Shown here in pieces: positions 59,144 through 64,000 of a DNA stretch of 64,000 nt. The DNA is taken from contig CBFHKX010000009.1 in assembly GCA_965656535.1 (NCBI GenBank), forward strand, positions 1 through 64,000, read 5' to 3'. The translations under genes were made by a program, and so were the position numbers. The notes beneath the pieces were generated by a model. It was given only the letters and a program-made list of their open reading frames with translations, had not been told where the DNA came from and ran no database searches. Source of the DNA: Lishizhenia sp965656535 (GTDB taxonomy: Bacteria > Bacteroidota > Bacteroidia > Flavobacteriales_D > Crocinitomicaceae). Numbering within the stretch: position 1 is the stretch's first letter; each line of letters begins with the position of its first letter.

Positions 59144-60640
59144 TTATAACTTAAACCCTAAAATTAACATATCATCGATTTGTGGCTTGTTACCTTGCCA
59201 TTTTTTTATCTTTTTAGATAGTATATTTTTCTGTTCATCTAATTCAACTATTTGCACTTCTTGTAAATAGCTTATAAACGTTTTTAATCCGAGTTTTTTA
59301 TTTCTTTCCCCTCCAAATTGATCGGTGATTCCGTCAGAGAATAAATAGAAACTGTCATCCTTAGAATAATGTAAGTAATGTGTTTTATAATCTTTCGATA
59401 CTCCAGCGTAGGTATAACCTAAAGAAAAACGTTGACCTTTAATTTCTGTAATTTTATTGGTTTTGCTTTCAAGAAATATAAGCGGTCGATAAGCGCCTGA
59501 ATAGCTTAGTTTTTGTTCTTTTTTATCAATTACTACGCAAGAAACATCCATTCCATCTCTTAACTTGGTAAGCTCATCTTCTTCTGATAAAACAGCTGTA
59601 ATTCCTTGGTCGAGTTGTTTTAGAATCTTACTTGCATCTGTTACTTTTTTATTCTTTACGATATCATAAATAATATTATAACCTATTAAGCTCATAAAAG
59701 CACCCGGTACTCCGTGTCCGGTGCAATCTGCCATAATAACGATTGTTTTATCATTGATTCGTTCATAAAACCAGAAGTCTCCACCTACTATATTCAGTGG
59801 TTTATTAATTACAAAAGATTGGTCAAAACAAAGTTTTAGTCTTTTTGGTTTTGGCAATACAGAGTTTTGAATTTGCTTAGCATAGTATATACTTGAAACG
59901 GTTTCTTTATTTCTAGTTTCTAGAAGATTTTTATTTCGTAATAACTCATTTTTAAGTATGCTTTCTCTGTCTAGTATTTTTTTTATTTGAACAAGTAATA
60001 TAAATCCAATTAGGGTAAGTAATGCAAGACTTGCAGCTAGAAAGAGATATAAACGTTGTTTAGAACGTTGCATAAAAACATCAAAATTTAAATCTACTAG
60101 AATAATACTTGTTACTAAACCTCTAGCATTTCTAATAGGAGCAAAAGCACTTAGCCAAATTCCTTTTTCGTCTTTGTATTTAGGACAGTTTCCACCGATA
60201 GACCAATTTCGGAAAATTTCTTTGGGTGCCTGTTGATAATTGTGCAAGTAGGATGGAGATTTAGCGCTACTTACCACATAGTATAAACTATCTCCTTTTT
60301 GTGTCAGAATTGAAATGTCTGAGCTTAGGTCATTGGCCATTTTTACATCTAAGAGATAATTTGAGAGTTTCTTATAAATAGCATCTTGTTGGTTAATTTG
60401 AATTTCATCTTTTTTTGGATAATGTTTTAATAAATAATCAATGTCATCTCCGTTTAAATTAATTTGCGCAGTTGATGCAATCATTTGTAACTTTTCAAGC
60501 TCATTCGACTGTTGTAGAGTATTGGTATATCTGTACCCGAATAAAACAAGAAGAAGCGCAAAAAGCAATAGACCTAAGAAAATTAGGGCAAAAATTCTTC
60601 CAACAGAATCTTTTAAAATGTTTTTTAGTAGTGTAGTCAT
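59144..60640 (-). CDS. membrane SpoIIE/PP2C-type serine phosphatase
   Basis: A 498-residue signalling protein. Membrane helix about 16-38 (IFALIFLGLLLFALLLVLFG), extracytoplasmic sensor region (about 40-190), second helix about 192-214 (LYLFLAASLALLTLIGFILL), a short coiled linker and a C-terminal SpoIIE domain (about 275-498) with metal-binding GGDFWFY, MADCTGHGVPGAFMSLIGY, DGMDVSCVVID and LFSDGITDQFGGE. RsbU-like phosphatases dephosphorylate anti-sigma antagonists in partner-switching; no such partner lies here. The gene is 2 bases upstream of the CoA-transferase and divergent from tex, with a direct repeat between. Confidence 0.88.
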   Translation of the reverse strand: MTTLLKNILKDSVGRIFALIFLGLLLFALLLVLFGYRYTNTLQQSNELEKLQMIASTAQINLNGDDIDYLLKHYPKKDEIQINQQDAIYKKLSNYLLDVKMANDLSSDISILTQKGDSLYYVVSSAKSPSYLHNYQQAPKEIFRNWSIGGNCPKYKDEKGIWLSAFAPIRNARGLVTSIILVDLNFDVFMQRSKQRLYLFLAASLALLTLIGFILLVQIKKILDRESILKNELLRNKNLLETRNKETVSSIYYAKQIQNSVLPKPKRLKLCFDQSFVINKPLNIVGGDFWFYERINDKTIVIMADCTGHGVPGAFMSLIGYNIIYDIVKNKKVTDASKILKQLDQGITAVLSEEDELTKLRDGMDVSCVVIDKKEQKLSYSGAYRPLIFLESKTNKITEIKGQRFSLGYTYAGVSKDYKTHYLHYSKDDSFYLFSDGITDQFGGERNKKLGLKTFISYLQEVQIVELDEQKNILSKKIKKWQGNKPQIDDMLILGFKL

Positions 60641-60648
60641 AACAACAG

Positions 60649-60682
60649 GTCAACAATTCTGGTTAATAGCGTCAACAATTCT
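60649..60682. repeat. 12-bp perfect direct repeat in the phosphatase-tex intergenic region
   Basis: GTCAACAATTCT occurs at 60649-60660 and 60671-60682, a 22-bp period (about two helical turns), in the 80-base divergent region. The second copy ends 10 bases before the tex -7 element. Confidence 0.7.
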
Positions 60683-60692
60683 TAACTTCTCT

Positions 60693-60700
60693 TATTTTTG
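60693..60700 (+). promoter_or_regulatory. -7 promoter element of tex
   Basis: TATTTTTG matches TAnnTTTG, 20 bases before the tex ATG. The -33 region holds the second copy of the direct repeat instead of a clear TTG. Confidence 0.5.
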
Positions 60701-60720
60701 AATTTTAAAATATCTAAAGC

Positions 60721-62829
60721 ATGAATAAAAGTAAATTCGTCCATAAGAATACTCAATTTTCCAATAGTTCCATAGAAAAAACCATAGAATTATTAGAGAA
60801 TGGAGCAACGATTCCTTTTATTGCACGCTATAGAAAAGAGGTTACTCAAGGTCTGGACGAGCTTCAAATTGCACAAATTAGAGACTTATGCCTAGCATTT
60901 GATGTAGTTGAGAAAAGAAAAGAGTCAATTCTGAAAACAATTACTGAGCAAAATAAACTCACAGATGCATTAAAGAGTGAAATAGAAAACACCTTTGATT
61001 TAACAACACTAGAAGATTTATACCTGCCTTTTAAACAAAAACGCGTTACGCGCGGTGAAAAAGCAAGGAAATTAGGACTAGAAGGGCTGGCTAAAATAAT
61101 TATGGCTCAAAATACGGGAGATGTTTATAGTGCAGCCCAACGTTTTGTAAAGGGAGAAGTATTGACGGTTGAAATGGCATTAGAAGGTGCTAAAGACATT
61201 ATTGCAGAGTGGATTAATGAGAATGTTTTACTTAGGCAACGTCTTAGAAAATTTTTCCAGAGTTCTGCTCTTCTCTCTGCTAAACTTGTAAAAAGTAAGG
61301 AGCAAGAAGCGTATAAATACAAAGATTATTTTGACTATTCTGAAAAGTTATCGAGAAGTGCTTCTCACCGTTTTTTAGCTATCTATAGAGCTAGTAAAGA
61401 AGGGTTTTTGCGCATAAAGGCTGCTCCAGAAAAAGAAAAATGCATGCAACTTATTACCCGTGTTTTTGTAAAAAACAACAATGAGAGCGCAAATTATGTT
61501 GAAGAAGCTTGCTTAGATGCCTATAAACGACTTCTATTACCTAGTTTAGAGACGGAAGCATTGAATGAAAAGAAAAAGCAAGCTGATTTAGATGCCATCG
61601 GTGTTTTTGCAAAAAACCTGCAACAATTGCTTTTGGCTCCGCCATTAGGAGAAAAACGAATTTTGGCAATAGACCCAGGTTTTAGAACAGGCTGCAAAGT
61701 GGTTTGCTTGGACGAGAATGGAGTTTTACTCTTTAATCAAACAATCTATCCACATCCGCCTCAGAAAGAAACCTCACAAGCGAAGAATAAATTAGCACAA
61801 CTCATAGAAACTTATAAGATAGAAGCTGTAGCCGTAGGTGATGGAACGGCTGGCAGAGAAACCGTGCAATTGTTTAAGCACATGAAGTTTAAACAAGATA
61901 TTGAAGTGTATTCGGTAAGAGAAGATGGAGCTTCTATTTATTCAGCTAGTTCTGTGGCTAGGAAAGAATTTCCTACGTATGATGTTACAGTTCGTGGATC
62001 TGTTTCTATCGGAAGAAGATTAATGGACCCGTTAGCAGAGCTAGTTAAAATAGATGCAAAGTCAATTGGTGTAGGGCAATACCAGCACGAAGTAGATCAA
62101 AATTTATTAAAGAATGCTTTAGAAGATACTGTGGTTTCATGTGTAAATAGTGTAGGGGTAGACCTCAATACGGCGTCACCTTATCTATTGCAGCATGTAT
62201 CTGGGTTAAGTTTGAGTTTAGCCGAGAATATTATAGCGAAAAGACAAGAATTAGGAAGGTTTTCAAACAGAAATCAGTTAAAAACAGTTAATCGTTTAGG
62301 CGATAAAGCTTTTGAACAGTGTGCAGGATTCTTAAGAATTACTGGTGGTGATACTGTTTTAGATAATACTACAATTCATCCAGAAATGTACGATTTGGTA
62401 AAAGGAATAGCTAAAAGAAATAAACTTTCTGTGAGTCAATTAATTGGGAATAAAGAGGTGTTAGATCAATTAAAAGCATCAGACTTAGAGTTAAACCCAA
62501 TTACATTTAATGATTTAATAGCTGAATTAAAAAAGCCAACGCGTGATCCTAGAGAAAAAGTGGAAGTACTTTCTTTTGACGAAAATTTAAAGTCAATTGA
62601 GGATTTACAAATTGGCATGACCGTAAATGGATTGGTAACGAACGTAACTAATTTTGGTGCATTTGTAAATATTGGAATCAAAGAAAATGGTTTAATTCAT
62701 AAATCTCAACTTGCTGATGATTACGTAGAAGATCCGGCAGATTATATTTCTTTAAACGAACCCGTAAAAGTTACAGTTATTACATTAGACATAGAGAGAA
62801 AGAGGATAGGTTTAAAGCGCGAAAAATAA
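60721..62829 (+). CDS. tex: Tex-family RNA-binding protein
   Basis: A 702-residue cytoplasmic protein of the Tex/Spt6-related family. The N-terminal helical part has IPFIARYRKEVTQGLDELQI, then a YqgF-like domain near 315 (ILAIDPGFRTGCKVVCLDEN), helix-hairpin-helix segments near 480-545 (LNTASPYLLQHVSGLSLSLA, RNQLKTVNRLGDKAFEQCAGF) and a C-terminal S1 domain from about 625 (IGMTVNGLVTNVTNFGAFVN). Tex proteins bind RNA and affect transcription and translation fitness. It has its own -7 element and a strong terminator. Confidence 0.95.
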   Translation: MNKSKFVHKNTQFSNSSIEKTIELLENGATIPFIARYRKEVTQGLDELQIAQIRDLCLAFDVVEKRKESILKTITEQNKLTDALKSEIENTFDLTTLEDLYLPFKQKRVTRGEKARKLGLEGLAKIIMAQNTGDVYSAAQRFVKGEVLTVEMALEGAKDIIAEWINENVLLRQRLRKFFQSSALLSAKLVKSKEQEAYKYKDYFDYSEKLSRSASHRFLAIYRASKEGFLRIKAAPEKEKCMQLITRVFVKNNNESANYVEEACLDAYKRLLLPSLETEALNEKKKQADLDAIGVFAKNLQQLLLAPPLGEKRILAIDPGFRTGCKVVCLDENGVLLFNQTIYPHPPQKETSQAKNKLAQLIETYKIEAVAVGDGTAGRETVQLFKHMKFKQDIEVYSVREDGASIYSASSVARKEFPTYDVTVRGSVSIGRRLMDPLAELVKIDAKSIGVGQYQHEVDQNLLKNALEDTVVSCVNSVGVDLNTASPYLLQHVSGLSLSLAENIIAKRQELGRFSNRNQLKTVNRLGDKAFEQCAGFLRITGGDTVLDNTTIHPEMYDLVKGIAKRNKLSVSQLIGNKEVLDQLKASDLELNPITFNDLIAELKKPTRDPREKVEVLSFDENLKSIEDLQIGMTVNGLVTNVTNFGAFVNIGIKENGLIHKSQLADDYVEDPADYISLNEPVKVTVITLDIERKRIGLKREK

Positions 62830-62838
62830 AAGGTCAAA

Positions 62839-62868
62839 AAAAACCAGCTTAATTTTAAGCTGGTTTTT
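62839..62868. terminator. bidirectional terminator after tex
   Basis: A 14-bp inverted repeat (AAAAACCAGCTTAA / TTAAGCTGGTTTTT) with T-runs on both strands, placed between the convergent tex and T9SS type-A genes. Confidence 0.88.
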
Positions 62869-62885
62869 CACTAATAACTTATTTT

Positions 62886-64000
62886 TTATCGTTTCACAAA
62901 AGACCTCACTTTTGTTCCTTTTTCGGTTTGAACTTGCAGCCAATAAGCTCCGGCATTTAATTCTGCTAGATTTAAATCTATTTCTGAACTAGTTCCTTTG
63001 AATGTTTTAACAATTGCTCCAGTTTCACTTAAAACAAGTACAGTTTCTATTTTTTCATTGGTTTTAATGTGTAAATAGTCATTCGTTGGATTTGGAAAAA
63101 TACTGAGCTTAATTTTACTAACCTCTTCCAGTGAAACAAAGTCTATTACTGCAGAGGAAGATTCTATAGTACAGTTTCCGTTATTTGCTAAGACGCTGTA
63201 CATACCATTTGAGTCAGCAGTATAACAGTTGGCAGTTGCTCCTGCTATTGCAATTCCATCCATGTACCATTGATAGTTTACACCAGTTTCAGGTGAATCA
63301 ATACAAATTTCTAAACCATTGGTAGTAACCGTCGGAATTATAGGAGCTGCAAATACATTAACTTCTGTACTGTCTATTCCAGCGCATCCCGTATTTGGGT
63401 CTGTATAATTATAATATAAAGTATAGGTTCCGGCGCCTGCTGTTTGTGCAGAAAAAATTGAATCAGTAATACCAATACCAGTATAGGTTCCATTAAAAGG
63501 CGAACTGTTTAGGACTGCAACGTCTGCTTCGTTATCACAAAATTCTGTTGCAATACTACCAAATTGTACCGTCGGATTTTGGTTTACAACAACAGGAATA
63601 CTTACTGTAGTATCTAAACAAATTCCGCTGTTCGCAACGATATAGTAATCATCCGTAACCGTAGCATAGAATTGATTGTTCGTAGCGCCTGAAATTGCTC
63701 CTTGACTATTGTGCCATTGAAAGTTCGAACTGTTTCCCGTATTTTCTAATAATACAGAATCTCCAGTACAGAGATTTTGCTGGTTGTAAACATTAAAAAG
63801 TGTGTTTGGACAAACAATACCAAGTACAAACTGGCTTCTTCCAGAGAAATTTCTTGTAAACGTGTTATCTGTTGTGTTAATTGTCCAGCCCTGTCCATTA
63901 AAAATTCCTGTACCATCATTAGCACCTGCAATATTTGCAAAGGCTTCGTTTCCTGTAACTAGAGTACTTTGGTTATAATAGTAAGTTGCATTTAGAGTAA
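62886..64000 (-). CDS. T9SS type-A secreted protein, C-terminal part (runs off the right edge)
   Basis: I translated the frame from the stop at 62886 to the window edge and found it open throughout (about 371 residues), so the ATG at 63261-63263 is internal and not a start. The visible part is a series of beta-sandwich, Cys-containing domains (FQWHNSQGAISGATNN, GTYTLYYNYTDPNTGCAG, NYQWYMDGIAIAGATANC) followed by the T9SS type-A C-terminal sorting domain (LSIFPNPTNDYLHIK, GAYWLQVQTEKGTKVRSFVKR). The protein is secreted through T9SS and probably lipid-anchored at the surface after sorting. Catalytic or adhesive domains lie outside the window. Confidence 0.88.
   Translation of the reverse strand, partial: TLNATYYYNQSTLVTGNEAFANIAGANDGTGIFNGQGWTINTTDNTFTRNFSGRSQFVLGIVCPNTLFNVYNQQNLCTGDSVLLENTGNSSNFQWHNSQGAISGATNNQFYATVTDDYYIVANSGICLDTTVSIPVVVNQNPTVQFGSIATEFCDNEADVAVLNSSPFNGTYTGIGITDSIFSAQTAGAGTYTLYYNYTDPNTGCAGIDSTEVNVFAAPIIPTVTTNGLEICIDSPETGVNYQWYMDGIAIAGATANCYTADSNGMYSVLANNGNCTIESSSAVIDFVSLEEVSKIKLSIFPNPTNDYLHIKTNEKIETVLVLSETGAIVKTFKGTSSEIDLNLAELNAGAYWLQVQTEKGTKVRSFVKR

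Noticed and set aside
63261..63263. ATG that would make a 125-residue gene at 62886-63263
   Set aside because: The same frame is open to the window edge and encodes continuous T9SS-type beta domains, so this is an internal methionine of a larger truncated protein.
1..64000. CRISPR array, prophage, insertion sequence or genomic island
   Set aside because: No regularly spaced short repeats, transposase, integrase or phage structural genes were seen, and gene style is uniform across the window.

Overview
The window is AT-rich, densely packed bacterial chromosome from the phylum Bacteroidota, most likely class Flavobacteriia. The evidence is direct: type IX secretion (T9SS) sorting domains and gliding-motility genes (gldF, gldG, giant proteins with the gliding-motility-associated C-terminal domain), a thrS-infC-rpmI-rplT operon, SusC/FecA-like receptor architecture, DUF4924, DUF4856 and DUF5916 proteins, and many promoters with the Bacteroidota -7 element TAnnTTTG. 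I cannot name the genus. No rRNA, CRISPR array, insertion sequence or prophage was seen; one tRNA (probably Gly) is cut by the left edge. No gene-free stretch exceeds about 210 bases.

Layout. 1-3.8 kb: tRNA fragment, PaaI-like thioesterase, a minus-strand trio ending in DUF4924, a DUF1853 nuclease-fold protein and an N-acetylglucosamine-kinase-like ATPase. 3.9-10.9 kb: a tightly coupled operon of DUF4856 lipoprotein, imelysin-family lipoprotein, a vitamin-K-dependent-carboxylase-like (HTTM) membrane enzyme, a TonB-dependent receptor and a Hanks-type kinase. This is the most intriguing locus: a probable metal-uptake system with a built-in protein-modifying enzyme whose catalytic His and Lys appear conserved. 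10.9-13.8 kb: outer-membrane barrel protein, tag, PaaY-like protein, ilvE. 13.9-18.7 kb: a 1568-residue tandem UvrA (four ATPase modules) without UvrB-binding domains. 18.7-25.1 kb: menE-like ligase, membrane J-protein, smpB, a seven-helix membrane protein, recR, mscL and comEC. 25.2-29.9 kb: two small secreted proteins, then thrS-infC-rpmI-rplT. 30-39 kb: DUF5916 outer-membrane protein, dnaN, DUF4340-gldG-gldF, ABM-domain protein and SAM hydrolase. 39.3-45.6 kb: phoH-purC, guaA, a LysM/periplasmic-binding lipoprotein-like protein, hemF. 45.6-57 kb: three giant T9SS type-B surface proteins, each directly preceded by a small secreted protein gene. 57-64 kb: small membrane protein, GNAT, family III CoA-transferase, a SpoIIE-type phosphatase divergent from tex, and the C-terminal part of a T9SS type-A protein that runs off the right edge.

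How it fits together: most genes are housekeeping (translation, DNA repair and replication, purine, branched-chain amino acid, haem and menaquinone metabolism). The accessory content is largely cell-surface: T9SS cargo, the Gld ABC transporter subunits, TonB-dependent uptake and DUF5916/OmpH-type envelope proteins. Promoters with the -7 element sit only 4-7 bases before the start codon of several genes, suggesting leaderless or nearly leaderless transcripts.
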